The notes: a model not told the origin generated them from the letters alone. 64,000 nt of DNA from Streptomyces sp. SAI-127 (GCF_029894425.1 NZ_JARXYJ010000001.1:1488001-1552000), one strand, 5' to 3'. Shown: positions 33,771 through 43,460, counted from the first letter of the stretch. Translations and numbers: made by a program.

Positions 33771-34802
33771 TCAGGGCGCTTCCCGCGGCGGGCCACTGGT
33801 GCCGCGCACGACGAGCTTGGGGTCCAACACGGCCTCGCGCGGCTCCAGTTGCGGATTCTCCAGCCGCTCCACGGCGAACCGCACCGCGTGCTCGGCCATC
33901 AGGACCGCGTCCTGGCGCACGGTGGTGAGGCCGATCGGCATGAGATGGGAGAGGTGGCTGTCGTCGTAGCCGACGACGGACATGTCCCGCGGAACCTCGA
34001 CACCCGCCCGGGCCAACGGCATCAGCAGGCCCATCGCGCAACGGTCGTTGCCCGCGAGCACCGCGGTCGGCAGCGGCAGTCCGCGGTCCCGCTCCTCCAG
34101 GAGCAGCCTGCCGGTCTCGATACCGGACTGCTCGGTGTGCTCACCGGGGATGACCCGGATCTCCGACTCGAGGCCGTGCCGGCGCATCGCGGCCCGGTAG
34201 GAGCGCCGGCGTTCGGCGGACCCGGGACCGCGGCCACCGTCGATGTGCACGATCCTGCGGTGGCCGAGTTCGACCAGGTGGTCCATGGCCTGCCGGACAC
34301 CCTTGCTCTCGGCGCTGTGCACGAAGTCCACGCGGGCCCGCGGGACGCGACGGCTGACCGACACGGTCACGGCCCGCTGACCGAGCTCGTCGAGATAGCC
34401 GGCGTCCGCGTCCGGGCCGAGCAGGATCAGCGCCTCGCAGCGGTGCCCGAGGAGCGCCTCGACCGCCTTGGCCTCACTGCGCCCCTGGACCGCCGCCGAG
34501 AGCAGGACGTCGTATCCGAGCCGCTCGGCCTCGGGGTAGATGCCCTCGATCAGGTCGGTCTGGAAGGTCTGGTGCACGGTGAACATCACGCCGAGCGTGC
34601 GGCTGCGGCCCCGGGCCAGCAACCGGGCCGCGCTGTCCGGGCGGTAGCCGATCTCGTCGGCGACCCTCAGCACTCGCTCACGGGTCTCCTGGCTCGCGCC
34701 GGGCTGATTGCGGAACACGATCGAGACGAGCGCCCGGGACACACCTGCCTTGTCGGCCACATCGGCCATCGTCGGCCGCTGCCTGCCCGGTGCTGCATCC
34801 AC
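33771..34802 (-). CDS. LacI-family repressor of the inositol operon
   Basis: LacI regulator, 343 aa. HTH PTMADVADKAGVSRALVSIV (about residues 10-29), hinge ARLLARGRSR, ligand domain with AVLAGNDRCAMGLLMPLARA and VVGYDDSHLSHLMPIGLTTV. It is divergent from iolC with a promoter and a palindrome in between, so it is the probable IolR. The GTG at 34802 (VDAAPGRQRP) was chosen because a GAAAGGTGGG segment precedes it; a GTG at 34832 is in frame. The inducer is presumably inositol or an early metabolite. Bacillus IolR is DeoR-type, so this is a distinct solution. Confidence 0.9.
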   Translation of the reverse strand: MDAAPGRQRPTMADVADKAGVSRALVSIVFRNQPGASQETRERVLRVADEIGYRPDSAARLLARGRSRTLGVMFTVHQTFQTDLIEGIYPEAERLGYDVLLSAAVQGRSEAKAVEALLGHRCEALILLGPDADAGYLDELGQRAVTVSVSRRVPRARVDFVHSAESKGVRQAMDHLVELGHRRIVHIDGGRGPGSAERRRSYRAAMRRHGLESEIRVIPGEHTEQSGIETGRLLLEERDRGLPLPTAVLAGNDRCAMGLLMPLARAGVEVPRDMSVVGYDDSHLSHLMPIGLTTVRQDAVLMAEHAVRFAVERLENPQLEPREAVLDPKLVVRGTSGPPREAP

Positions 34803-34868
34803 GCGTTGAACCCACCTTTCGACGGAGCCCACCCTAGGGCAGCCTCGAAATCTTCCGGCAACAAGCTA

Positions 34869-34928
34869 TTGACATGACATTTGGACAGGGGTCATCGTAC
34901 TCGCACTAGAGCGCGCTAGTAGAGCGCG
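34869..34928 (+). promoter_or_regulatory. iol promoter and LacI operator
   Basis: TTGACA (34869-34874) and CATCGT (34893-34898) with an 18-bp spacer form the promoter. Immediately downstream, ACTAGAGCGCGCTAGT (34905-34920) is a palindrome with 5-bp arms and a GCGC core, overlapping the expected transcription start; its half TAGAGCGCG repeats at 34920-34928. A repressor here would block initiation. AAGGGA 8 bp before the iolC ATG is the ribosome site. Confidence 0.7.
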
Positions 34929-34948
34929 ACAGCGAAGGGAATTCAGCG

Positions 34949-35917
34949 ATGCCGTTCGATGTGCTGACCATGGGCCGCGTGGGGGTGGATGTCTATCCGC
35001 TCCAGACCGGTGTCGGGCTGGCGGAGGTCACGTCGTTCGGCAAGTACCTGGGCGGCAGTCCCACCAACGTGGCGGTGGCGGCGGCCCGGTACGGGCACTC
35101 GGCGGCGGTGATCACCAAGACGGGCCGGGACCCCTTCGGGGACTTCGTGCGACAGGCGCTCGACGGCTACGGCGTCGACAGCCGCTTCGTCGGTACGTCG
35201 GACATCGCGCCGACCCCGGTGACGTTCTGTGAGATCTTCCCGCCGGACGACTTCCCGCTGTATTTCTACCGGCTGCCGAAGGCTCCCGACCTGGACATCG
35301 CCCCCGGTGAGCTGGATCTGGACGCGGTGCGGGACGCGCGGATCTTCTGGGTGACCGGGACCGGGCTGAGTGAGGAGCCGAGCCGTTCGGCCACGCTGGC
35401 GGCGCTGGCGCACCGGGCGAAGGCCGGGGTGACGGTCTTCGACCTGGACTGGCGGCCGACGTTTTGGAAGGACACAGCCTGGGCCGATCCCGGTCAGGCG
35501 CGTGGGCTGTACGCCGAGGCGCTGCGCCACACGACGGTGGCGGTGGGCAATCTCGACGAGTGCGAGGTGGCCACCGGTGAGCGTGAGCCGTACGCCGCCG
35601 CGAAGGCGCTGCTGGCCGCCGGTGTGGAGCTGGCGGTGGTGAAGCAGGGGCCCAAGGGCGTGCTGGCGATGGCCCGGGACGGTTTTGCCGTCGAGATCCC
35701 GCCGGTGCCGGTGGACGTGGTCAACGGCCTGGGCGCCGGCGATGCCTTCGGCGGGGCGCTGTGCCACGGGCTGCTGTCCGGCTGGGACACCCGCCGGGCG
35801 GTGTCCTTCGCCAATGCGGCCGGCGCGATCGTCGCGGGCCGGCTGTCCTGCTCCGACGCCATGCCGACCGAGTCGGAAGTCCACGCCAAGCTGGATGAGG
35901 TGCCCAGTGCCGTCTGA
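34949..35917 (+). CDS. iolC: 5-dehydro-2-deoxygluconokinase
   Basis: PfkB-family sugar kinase of 322 aa phosphorylating 5-dehydro-2-deoxygluconate (DKG) in inositol catabolism. Substrate motif GGSPTNVAVAAARYG (about 33-47) and the PfkB signature with catalytic Asp NGLGAGDAFGGALCHGLL (about 260-277). First gene of a nine-gene operon. Its last codons overlap the start of the next gene by 11 bp. Confidence 0.93.
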   Translation: MPFDVLTMGRVGVDVYPLQTGVGLAEVTSFGKYLGGSPTNVAVAAARYGHSAAVITKTGRDPFGDFVRQALDGYGVDSRFVGTSDIAPTPVTFCEIFPPDDFPLYFYRLPKAPDLDIAPGELDLDAVRDARIFWVTGTGLSEEPSRSATLAALAHRAKAGVTVFDLDWRPTFWKDTAWADPGQARGLYAEALRHTTVAVGNLDECEVATGEREPYAAAKALLAAGVELAVVKQGPKGVLAMARDGFAVEIPPVPVDVVNGLGAGDAFGGALCHGLLSGWDTRRAVSFANAAGAIVAGRLSCSDAMPTESEVHAKLDEVPSAV

Positions 35918-36779
35918 GAAGCTGAGCCGGATCGTGTCCGCCCGGGTGGGCGACCCCGGCGCCGTCGCGGCGGCCGCCGCCCGCCGGGTGAAGGCGACCT
36001 CGATTCTCGGTGAGCACGGCAAGGCGATGATCATCGCCGCCGACCACCCCGCCCGCGGCGCCAGCGGCGTCGGCGACGACCCCCACGCGATGGCCGACCG
36101 CTCCGAGCTGCTCGACCGGCTCTGCATCGCCCTCGAACGCCCCGGTGTGACCGGCGTGCTGGCCACCGCCGACATCCTGGAGGACCTGCTGCTGCTCGGG
36201 GTCCTGGACGGCAGGAGCGTCTTCGGGTCCATGAACCGGGCCGGTCTCGCGGGTTCGGTGTTCGAGATCGACGACCGGTTCACCGGCTATGACGCCGCCA
36301 CGATCGCCGCGATGGGCTTCGACGGCGGCAAGATGCTCACCCGGATCGCCCTCGACGACCCCGCGACGCCCTCCGCGCTGGAGAACACCGCGCGTGCCGT
36401 GGACGAGCTGAACGACCGCCAACTGATCGCGATGGTCGAGCCGTTCATCTCGAGGTGGGAGAACGGCCGCATCCGCAACGACCTGTCGACCGACGCGGTC
36501 ATCAAGTCGATCACCATTGCCTCGGCGCTGGGCCGCCGTACCGCCTACACCTGGCTGAAACTCCCGGTGGTCGCCGGGATGGAGCGGGTGCTCGCCTCCT
36601 CCACCCTGCCGGCGCTGCTGCTGGGCGGGGAGGTCAAGGACGCAGAGGCGGCCTTCGCGTCCTGGGGCACGGCGTTGAAGCAGCCGACCGCGCAGGGCCT
36701 GGTCGTGGGCCGTTCGCTGCTCTACCCCGCGGGCGGCGATGTGGCCGGCGCCGTGGACAAGGCGGTGAGCCTGCTGTGA
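35907..36779 (+). CDS. Cgl0159-family (beta/alpha)8 protein, probable DKGP aldolase
   Basis: 290-aa TIM-barrel protein of the family named after Corynebacterium Cgl0159, which sits in the same place of the corynebacterial iol cluster. Conserved blocks are KAMIIAADHPARGASGVGDD (about 39-58), ATADILEDLLLLG (about 88-100), GFDGGKMLTRIALDD (about 134-148) and AYTWLKLPVV (about 210-219), where a Lys could form a Schiff base. The operon has no class II aldolase IolJ, so this protein is the best candidate for splitting 5-dehydro-2-deoxygluconate 6-phosphate. The GTG at 35907 follows GAGG within iolC. Inference, not proof. Confidence 0.82.
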   Translation: MPSEKLSRIVSARVGDPGAVAAAAARRVKATSILGEHGKAMIIAADHPARGASGVGDDPHAMADRSELLDRLCIALERPGVTGVLATADILEDLLLLGVLDGRSVFGSMNRAGLAGSVFEIDDRFTGYDAATIAAMGFDGGKMLTRIALDDPATPSALENTARAVDELNDRQLIAMVEPFISRWENGRIRNDLSTDAVIKSITIASALGRRTAYTWLKLPVVAGMERVLASSTLPALLLGGEVKDAEAAFASWGTALKQPTAQGLVVGRSLLYPAGGDVAGAVDKAVSLL

Positions 36780-37648
36780 CCTCCTCGGGCAAGTACCACC
36801 TGCCGAAGGGGACTTCGGCCGACGGCCCCTACGACCTGGCCATCACGCCGGAGTCGGCGGGCTGGGCATACTCCGGCCTCAGGATCCTGACCCTGAAGCC
36901 GGGCGCGGAACACGCCCTGTCCACCGGGGAGAACGAGTTCCTGGTCCTGCCCCTGAACGGCGGCTGCACCGTCGCCGTCGACGGGCGGAGCTTCGAACTC
37001 GGCGGCCGGACGGACGTGTTCTCGGCGGTCACCGACTTCGCGTATCTGCCCCGCGAGTCGCAGGCCGTGATCAGCAGTGCGGGCGGTGGAACGTACGCAC
37101 TGCCCTCCGCCCGTACCGAGCGGGGAGGTCACTCGGCTCGGTACGGGCGCAAGGAGGACGTCCCCGTCGAACTGCGCGGCGCCGGCGCCTGCTCACGACA
37201 GGTCAACAACTACTGCCTGCCCGGCACCTTCGACGCCGAGCAGCTGCTGGTGTGCGAGGTCCTCACGCCCGGCGGGAACTGGTCCTCGTACCCGCCGCAC
37301 AAGCACGACGAGGTCCGCCCGGGCGTCGAGTCGGAGCTGGAGGAGATCTACCACTTCCAGGTCGCGGGCGAGAACGGCTTCGGCTATCAGCGGGTCTACG
37401 GCACGCCCGAGCGGCCCATCGACGTGCTGGCCGAGGTCCGCTCGGGCGACTCGGTGCTGATCCCGCACGGCTGGCACGGCCCGTCCATCGCCGCGCCCGG
37501 CTACGACCTGTACTACCTCAACGTGATGGCCGGACCCGGCCAGGACCGCGCCTGGCTGATCTGCGACGACCCCGCCCACGGCTGGGTCCGTGACACCTGG
37601 GCGTCCCAGGACGTCGACGACCGGCTGCCCTTCGGAGAACACCGATGA
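36776..37648 (+). CDS. iolB: 5-deoxy-glucuronate isomerase
   Basis: Bicupin metal-dependent isomerase of 290 aa converting 5-deoxy-glucuronate to 5-dehydro-2-deoxygluconate. Cupin metal-site pattern SYPPHKHDEVRPGVESELEE (about 177-196; His, His, Glu) with a distal HGWHGPS (about 234-240) and YYLNVMAGP (about 248-256). The GTG overlaps the preceding TGA (GTGA), and its own stop overlaps iolD (ATGA), so translation is coupled along the operon. Confidence 0.94.
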   Translation: MTSSGKYHLPKGTSADGPYDLAITPESAGWAYSGLRILTLKPGAEHALSTGENEFLVLPLNGGCTVAVDGRSFELGGRTDVFSAVTDFAYLPRESQAVISSAGGGTYALPSARTERGGHSARYGRKEDVPVELRGAGACSRQVNNYCLPGTFDAEQLLVCEVLTPGGNWSSYPPHKHDEVRPGVESELEEIYHFQVAGENGFGYQRVYGTPERPIDVLAEVRSGDSVLIPHGWHGPSIAAPGYDLYYLNVMAGPGQDRAWLICDDPAHGWVRDTWASQDVDDRLPFGEHR

Positions 37649-39522
37649 ACACCATCCGACTGACCACCTCGCAGGCCCTGGTGCGCTTCCTGGCCCACCA
37701 GTACAGCGAGCGCGACGGACAGGAGCAGCGGCTCATCCCCGGCGTGTGGGGCATCTTCGGCCACGGCAACGTCGCCGGCATCGGGCAGGCCCTGCTGCAG
37801 GCCGCCACCACCGGAGAGGCCGACCTCCCCTACTACCTCGCCCGCAACGAACAGGGCATGGTGCACGCCTCCGTCGCGTTCGCCAAGATGCGCGACCGCC
37901 TGGCCACCTTCGCGTGCACCGCCTCCACCGGGCCCGGCTCGACGAACATGATCACCGGTGCGGCGCTGGCCACCACCAACCGCCTGCCCGTACTGCTGCT
38001 GCCGTCCGACATGTTCGCCACCCGCGCCGCCGACCCGGTGCTGCAGCAGCTGGAGGACACCCGCGGCGGCGACGTCACCGTCAACGACACCTTCCGCGCC
38101 GTGTCGAAGTACTTCGACCGCGTCTCGCGCCCCGAACAGCTCATCCCCGCCGCGCTCGCGGCGATGCGGGTCCTTACCGACCCCGTGGAGACGGGGGCGG
38201 TCACCCTCGCGCTGCCGCAGGACGTGCAGGCCGAGGCGTACGACTGGCCGGTGGCCTTCTTCCGGCGCCGGGTGTGGCACGTGGGACGCCCGGTGCCGGA
38301 GCCGGCAGCCGTGGAACGGGCCGCGCTGCTGCTGCGGAATGCCAAGAAGCCGCTGATCGTGGCCGGCGGGGGTGCCGTGTACTCCGGTGCCGAGACCGCG
38401 CTGCGCGCCTTCGCCGAGGCCACCGGCATCCCGGTCGCCGACACCCACGCCGGCAAGGGCGCCGTGCCCTGGGATCACCCCCGCGCCGTCGGCGGTATCG
38501 GTTCGACGGGGTCGTACGCGGCGAACGAGCTGGCCCGGGAGGCGGACGTGGTGCTCGGTGTCGGCACCCGGTACTCGGACTTCACGACCGCGAGCCACAC
38601 GGTCTTCGCCAACCCGGACGTCACCTTCGTCAACCTCAACGTGGCCCGCCTCGACGCCGTGAAGCACTCGGCGGAACCCCTGGTGGCCGACGCCCGGCTG
38701 GGCATCGAGGCACTCGCGGGCGCGCTGACGGACTGGGAGGTCCCGGCGGAGTACCGCGCGCTCACCCGTCGGCTCATCGCCCGGACGCGGGAGATCGAGG
38801 AGGAGTGCTTCCACGTCGGTCATGGCCCGCTGCCCGCCCAGACCGAGATCCTCGGCGCCCTCAACGACGTCCTCGACGACCGGGCCGTGGTCATCAACGC
38901 GGCCGGTTCCATGCCCGGCGATCTGCAGCAGCTGTGGCGGGCCAGGGATCCCAAGGCCTATCACGTCGAGTACGCCTACTCCTGCATGGGCTACGAGGTC
39001 GCCGCCGGCGTCGGCGTCAAGATGGCCGACCCCACCCGCGAGGTCGTGGTTCTGGTCGGCGACGGCTCTTACCTGATGATGGCCCAGGAGATCGTGACCA
39101 TGATCTCCGAAGGCCTCAAGGTCATCGTCGTCCTGGTCCAGAACCACGGCTTCGCCTCCATCGGCGCCCTGTCGGAGTCGCTCGGATCGCAGCGCTTCGG
39201 CACCAAGTACCGCTACCGCGACGGCGATTCGGGCCTGCTCGACGGTGAGGTGCTCCCCGTCGACCTGGCCGCGAACGCCTCCTCCCTGGGCGCGGACGTC
39301 CTGCACGCCACCTCCGTCGACGAGTTCCGCTCGGCCATGGAGAAGGCGAAGGCGGCTACCCGCACCACGGTCGTGCACGTGGAGACCGACCTGTACGGGC
39401 CCAACCCGCCCGGCCACGGCTGGTGGGACGTCCCGGTCAGCGAGGTCGCCGCCCTCGACACCACCCGGGCCGCCCGCGCCACCTACGCCGCCCGCAAGCA
39501 GACCCAGCGCCCCTACCTGTAA
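37645..39522 (+). CDS. iolD: 3D-(3,5/4)-trihydroxycyclohexane-1,2-dione hydrolase
   Basis: Thiamine-diphosphate enzyme of 625 aa opening the diketo ring to 5-deoxy-glucuronate. N-terminal Pyr domain with a conserved glutamine/glutamate region (ARNEQGMVHASVAFAKM, about 68-84), central domain, and C-terminal PP domain with the ThDP/Mg motif VGDGSYLMMAQE...QNHGF (about 471-502). Length agrees with the IolD family, slightly below Bacillus (637). Fourth gene of the operon. Confidence 0.95.
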   Translation: MNTIRLTTSQALVRFLAHQYSERDGQEQRLIPGVWGIFGHGNVAGIGQALLQAATTGEADLPYYLARNEQGMVHASVAFAKMRDRLATFACTASTGPGSTNMITGAALATTNRLPVLLLPSDMFATRAADPVLQQLEDTRGGDVTVNDTFRAVSKYFDRVSRPEQLIPAALAAMRVLTDPVETGAVTLALPQDVQAEAYDWPVAFFRRRVWHVGRPVPEPAAVERAALLLRNAKKPLIVAGGGAVYSGAETALRAFAEATGIPVADTHAGKGAVPWDHPRAVGGIGSTGSYAANELAREADVVLGVGTRYSDFTTASHTVFANPDVTFVNLNVARLDAVKHSAEPLVADARLGIEALAGALTDWEVPAEYRALTRRLIARTREIEEECFHVGHGPLPAQTEILGALNDVLDDRAVVINAAGSMPGDLQQLWRARDPKAYHVEYAYSCMGYEVAAGVGVKMADPTREVVVLVGDGSYLMMAQEIVTMISEGLKVIVVLVQNHGFASIGALSESLGSQRFGTKYRYRDGDSGLLDGEVLPVDLAANASSLGADVLHATSVDEFRSAMEKAKAATRTTVVHVETDLYGPNPPGHGWWDVPVSEVAALDTTRAARATYAARKQTQRPYL

Positions 39523-39536
39523 GGAAACCGCTCCCC

Positions 39537-41027
39537 GTGAAGACCATTCCCCACTGGATCAACGGCTCCCCGGTCCCCGGCACGGACACCGCCCCGGTTT
39601 TCAATCCCGCCACCGGCGCCGAGCAGGCCCGTGTCGCCCTCGGCGGCGCCACCGACGTGGACACCGCGGTCCAGGCCGCCGGCCGTGCCTTCGAGACCTG
39701 GTCGGAGTCCTCGCTCTCGCAGCGCACCCAGGTGATGTTCGCCTTCCGTCAGCTCCTCGTGGAGCACGAGGAGGAGCTGGGCCGGATCATCTCCGCCGAG
39801 CACGGCAAGACCGTCGACGACGCCCGCGGGGAGATCACCCGCGGGCGGGAGGTCGTGGAGTTCGCCTGCGGCCTGGGTGAGGTGCTCAAGGGCTCCTTCT
39901 CCGACCAGGTCTCGCGTGGCGTGGACGTGCACGACTTCCGCCAGCCGCTGGGCGTGGTCGCCGGCATCACGCCGTTCAACTTCCCCGCCATGGTGCCGCT
40001 GTGGATGCACCCGATCGCCATCGCGACCGGCAACACGTTCCTGTTGAAGCCGTCCGAGCGCGACCCCTCGGCTGCCAACTTCGTCGCCGGGCTCTACCAG
40101 AAGGCCGGTCTGCCGGACGGTGTGTTCAACGTCGTCCACGGCGGCAAGGACGCCGTGGACGCGATCCTGACCCACCCGGGCATCGAGGCCGTCTCCTTCG
40201 TCGGCTCTACGCCGATCGCCAGGTACGTGCACGAACGGGCCACCTCGGCGGGCAAGCGCGTCCAGGCCCTCGGTGGCGCCAAGAACCACGCCGTGGTCCT
40301 GCCGGACGCCGACCTGGAGTTCGCCGCCAACCACATCACCGCAGGCGCCTACGGCTCCGCGGGCGAGCGCTGCATGGCCGTGTCCGTGGCCGTCGCCGTC
40401 GGCGACGCGGCCGAGGGACTCGTCGAAGTCCTGGAACGCAAGGCCCGCGAGATCAACGTCGGCCCCGGCGACCGGCCCGGCACCGACATGGGCCCCCTGG
40501 TCACCAAGGCCGCCCAGGAGCGGGTGGAGAACGCGGTCGGCACCGCGCAGGCGCAGGGCGCCACCGTCGTGGTCGACGGCCGGGGTCTCAAGGTCGACGG
40601 ACACGAGGACGGCTTCTTCACCGGCCCCTCCCTCCTCGACCACGTCACCACCGCCATGGACGCCTACCGGGAAGAACTCTTCGGCCCCGTCCTCGCGATC
40701 GTGCGCGTGGACACCCTCGACCAGGCCATCGACGTCATCAACGCCAACCCCTACGGCAACGGCACCGCCCTGTTCACCGCCTCTGGCGAGGCCGCACGGC
40801 GATTCCAGCGCCGTATCAAGGTCGGCATGATCGGCATCAACGTGCCGGTCCCGGTCCCGATGTCCTACTACTCCTTCGGCGGCTGGAAGGACTCCCTCAT
40901 CGGCGACCACCCGATCCACGGCCCCGAGGGCATCCGCTTCTACACCCGCCCCAAGGTCGTCACCACCCGCTGGCCGCAGCAGTCCCAGCAGATCGCCGCC
41001 GGCTTCGACTTCCCCACCTCCAACTGA
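39537..41027 (+). CDS. iolA: Methylmalonate/malonate semialdehyde dehydrogenase (CoA-acylating)
   Basis: CoA-acylating aldehyde dehydrogenase of 496 aa converting malonate semialdehyde to acetyl-CoA and CO2. Motifs are ITPFNFPAMVPLWMHPIAIA (about 142-161), SFVGSTPIARYVHERA (about 222-237), ALGGAKNHAVVLPDAD (about 245-260; Asn replaces the Glu of hydrolytic ALDHs, as normal for MMSDH) and the catalytic Cys in YGSAGERCMAVSVAV (about 272-286). The GTG at 39537 follows AAGGAA 14 bp after the iolD stop. Also usable in valine degradation. Confidence 0.93.
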   Translation: MKTIPHWINGSPVPGTDTAPVFNPATGAEQARVALGGATDVDTAVQAAGRAFETWSESSLSQRTQVMFAFRQLLVEHEEELGRIISAEHGKTVDDARGEITRGREVVEFACGLGEVLKGSFSDQVSRGVDVHDFRQPLGVVAGITPFNFPAMVPLWMHPIAIATGNTFLLKPSERDPSAANFVAGLYQKAGLPDGVFNVVHGGKDAVDAILTHPGIEAVSFVGSTPIARYVHERATSAGKRVQALGGAKNHAVVLPDADLEFAANHITAGAYGSAGERCMAVSVAVAVGDAAEGLVEVLERKAREINVGPGDRPGTDMGPLVTKAAQERVENAVGTAQAQGATVVVDGRGLKVDGHEDGFFTGPSLLDHVTTAMDAYREELFGPVLAIVRVDTLDQAIDVINANPYGNGTALFTASGEAARRFQRRIKVGMIGINVPVPVPMSYYSFGGWKDSLIGDHPIHGPEGIRFYTRPKVVTTRWPQQSQQIAAGFDFPTSN

Positions 41028-41055
41028 CCCCTGTCCCCTCCCCGAAGGACACTTC

Positions 41056-42006
41056 ATGGCAACGGCGCCATCCCCGCTCCGCACCACCGTCGGCAACCTG
41101 TGTCTGGGCTCCGCCCCCGACTCCTGGGGCGTCTGGTTCCCCGAGGACGAGCACCAGGTGCCGCACACCCGCTTCCTCGACGAACTCGCACAGGCCGGTT
41201 ACCGGTGGCTGGAGCTCGGCCCGTACGGCTATCTCCCCACCGACCCGCAGCGCCTCAAGGAGGAGCTGGACGCCCGTGGCCTCCAGGTCTCCGGCGGTAC
41301 GGCCTTCGGCGCGCTGCACCGGCCCGAGGCATGGGACGAGATGCTCGCCCACGTCCGCCAGGTCGCCACGCTCACCCAGGCGGCGGGCGCCCACCACCTG
41401 GTCCTCATCCCACCCATGTACCGGGACGAGAAGACCGGCGCGTTCACCGAGTCCCCGGAGCTGGCCGCCGGCCAGTGGGCGGGCTTCGGCAAGGCCGCCG
41501 ACCGGCTGGGCAGGCTGCTGCTCGACGAGTACGACGTCCGGCTGGTGATCCACCCGCACGCCGACAGCCACATCCAGACCCAGCCGGAGATCGAGCGGCT
41601 CCTGAACGAGTCGGACGACCGGTACACCAACCTCTGCCTGGACACCGGGCACGTGGCCTACGGCGGCGGGGACAACCTCGATCTCATCCGCCGGTTCGGC
41701 GAGCGGGTGGGCTACGTCCACATCAAGCAGATGGACCCGGAGATACTCGCGCAGGTCGCCGCCGAGGATCTCTCCTTCGGGGAGGCCGTCAAGCGGGGTG
41801 TGTGCGTGTCGCCGCCCGCGGGAGTGCCGGACCCGGCCGAGGTGGTGGCCGAACTCGCCAAGCTGGACGCCGAGTTGTTCGTGATCGTCGAGCAGGACCT
41901 GTACCCGTGCGCTCCCGAGGTGCCGCTGCCCATCGCGGTGACCACGCGTGAACACCTGGCCGGCTGCGGCCTCACCGGAACCCGACGCCCGAACGACGAC
42001 CGCTAG
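41056..42006 (+). CDS. iolE: Inosose dehydratase-like TIM-barrel protein
   Basis: 316-aa sugar-phosphate-isomerase/epimerase-fold protein, best explained as 2-keto-myo-inositol (inosose) dehydratase. N-terminal GSAPDSWGVWFPEDEHQVP (about 19-37) and YRWLELGPYGYLPTDPQRL (about 55-73) are typical; metal-site candidates are the His/Asp/Glu in VRLVIHPHADSHIQTQPEIE (about 168-187), CLDTGHVAYGG (about 195-205) and GYVHIKQMDP (about 220-229). It lies between iolA and the transporter, and the pathway needs this activity. Confidence 0.87.
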   Translation: MATAPSPLRTTVGNLCLGSAPDSWGVWFPEDEHQVPHTRFLDELAQAGYRWLELGPYGYLPTDPQRLKEELDARGLQVSGGTAFGALHRPEAWDEMLAHVRQVATLTQAAGAHHLVLIPPMYRDEKTGAFTESPELAAGQWAGFGKAADRLGRLLLDEYDVRLVIHPHADSHIQTQPEIERLLNESDDRYTNLCLDTGHVAYGGGDNLDLIRRFGERVGYVHIKQMDPEILAQVAAEDLSFGEAVKRGVCVSPPAGVPDPAEVVAELAKLDAELFVIVEQDLYPCAPEVPLPIAVTTREHLAGCGLTGTRRPNDDR

Positions 42007-42015
42007 GAGGTGGCC

Positions 42016-43437
42016 ATGGACGTCAGGGACGACGCGACTCAGGTCCCCGCCCTCACGGACGACGCCCCGCCCGCCGTCTCCCGGCGGCTGCGGGTCATCA
42101 CGATCATCGCCACCTTCGGCGGACTGCTCTTCGGCTACGACACCGGCGTCATCAACGGCGCCCTGCCGTACATGACGGACGACCTCGGTCTGACCGCGGT
42201 CACCGAGGGCATGGTCACCAGCTCGCTGCTGCTGGGTGCCGCGCTGGGCGCGGTGATCGGCGGACGGCTGTCGGACGCTCGCGGACGGCGCCGTACGATT
42301 CTCGCCCTCGCGGTGCTGTTCTTCGTCGGGGCGCTGGGCTGCACGCTCGCGCCGACCACCGCGGTGATGGTGGTCGCGCGGTTCGTGCTCGGTCTCGCGG
42401 TCGGCGGTGCCTCGGTGACCGTGCCGGTCTACCTCGCCGAGGTCTCCCCCGCCGAGCGGCGTGGCGCGCTGGTCACCCGTAACGAACTCATGATCGTCAG
42501 CGGGCAGTTGCTCGCCTTCACCTCCAACGCGGTCATCGCGCGGGCGGGCGGCGAGTCCGGCGGGGTGTGGCGGTGGATGCTGGTGATCGCCACGGTCCCG
42601 GCCGTGGTGCTGTGGTTCGGCATGCTGGTGATGCCGGAGAGCCCGCGCTGGCTCGCCTCCCGGACGCGTTTCGACGAGGCGCTGGAGGTCCTGAAGCAGG
42701 TGCGTTCACGGCAGCGCGCCGAAGCCGAACTCGCCGAGGTGTCCGCGCTCGCGGTCAAGGAGGAGGAGCAACGGCTCGGCGGCTGGCAGGACATGAAGTC
42801 CACGCCGTGGATCCGCAAGCTGATGTTCGTCGGCTTCGGCATCGCGATCGTGCAGCAGATCACCGGCGTCAACACGATCATGTACTACGGCACCCAGATC
42901 CTCACCGACGCCGGTTTCGCCGCCGACAGCGCGCTGACCGCGAACATCGCCAACGGTGTGATCTCGGTGCTGGCGACCTTCGTCGGGATCTGGCTGCTGG
43001 GCCGGGTGCCGCGCCGCCCGATGCTGATGACCGGTCAGACAGGTACCACGGCGGCCCTGTTGCTCATCGGCGTCTTCTCGCTGGTGCTGCCCTCGGGCGA
43101 CGGTCGCGCCTACGCCGTGCTCGCGATGACCGTCACGTTCCTCGCCTTCCAGCAGGGCGCGATCTCGCCGGTGACCTGGCTGATGCTGTCGGAGATCTTC
43201 CCGATGCGGATGCGCGGCTTCGGCATGGGCGTGGCCGCGGTGGTGCTGTGGCTGACCAACTTCGTGATCGGCCTTGTCTTCCCGTCGCTGGTCTCCGGCA
43301 TCGGGATCTCCAACACCTTCTTCCTCTTCGTGGTGGCGGGCGTCTTCTCGATCGTCTTCGTCAAGCGCTGCGTCCCCGAGACCAAGGGCCGCACCCTCGA
43401 AACCCTCGAAGCCGAACTCCGGGCGCGCTTCTCCTAG
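42016..43437 (+). CDS. iolT: MFS sugar-porter family transporter, probable myo-inositol importer
   Basis: Twelve-helix proton-coupled sugar porter of 473 aa. Signatures are FGYDTGVINGALPYM (helix 1), GGRLSDARGRRRTI (loop 2-3), PESPRWLASRTRFDEALEVL (centre loop), QQITGVNTIMYYGTQIL (helix 7) and PETKGRTLETLEAEL at the C-terminus. The ATG at 42016 sits 5 bp after AGGAGG; a GTG at 42010 is inside the ribosome site. Inside the operon between catabolic enzymes, so inositol import is the natural role. Confidence 0.9.
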   Translation: MDVRDDATQVPALTDDAPPAVSRRLRVITIIATFGGLLFGYDTGVINGALPYMTDDLGLTAVTEGMVTSSLLLGAALGAVIGGRLSDARGRRRTILALAVLFFVGALGCTLAPTTAVMVVARFVLGLAVGGASVTVPVYLAEVSPAERRGALVTRNELMIVSGQLLAFTSNAVIARAGGESGGVWRWMLVIATVPAVVLWFGMLVMPESPRWLASRTRFDEALEVLKQVRSRQRAEAELAEVSALAVKEEEQRLGGWQDMKSTPWIRKLMFVGFGIAIVQQITGVNTIMYYGTQILTDAGFAADSALTANIANGVISVLATFVGIWLLGRVPRRPMLMTGQTGTTAALLLIGVFSLVLPSGDGRAYAVLAMTVTFLAFQQGAISPVTWLMLSEIFPMRMRGFGMGVAAVVLWLTNFVIGLVFPSLVSGIGISNTFFLFVVAGVFSIVFVKRCVPETKGRTLETLEAELRARFS

Positions 43438-43460
43438 TTACGACTCGTTAGGAAACGACC

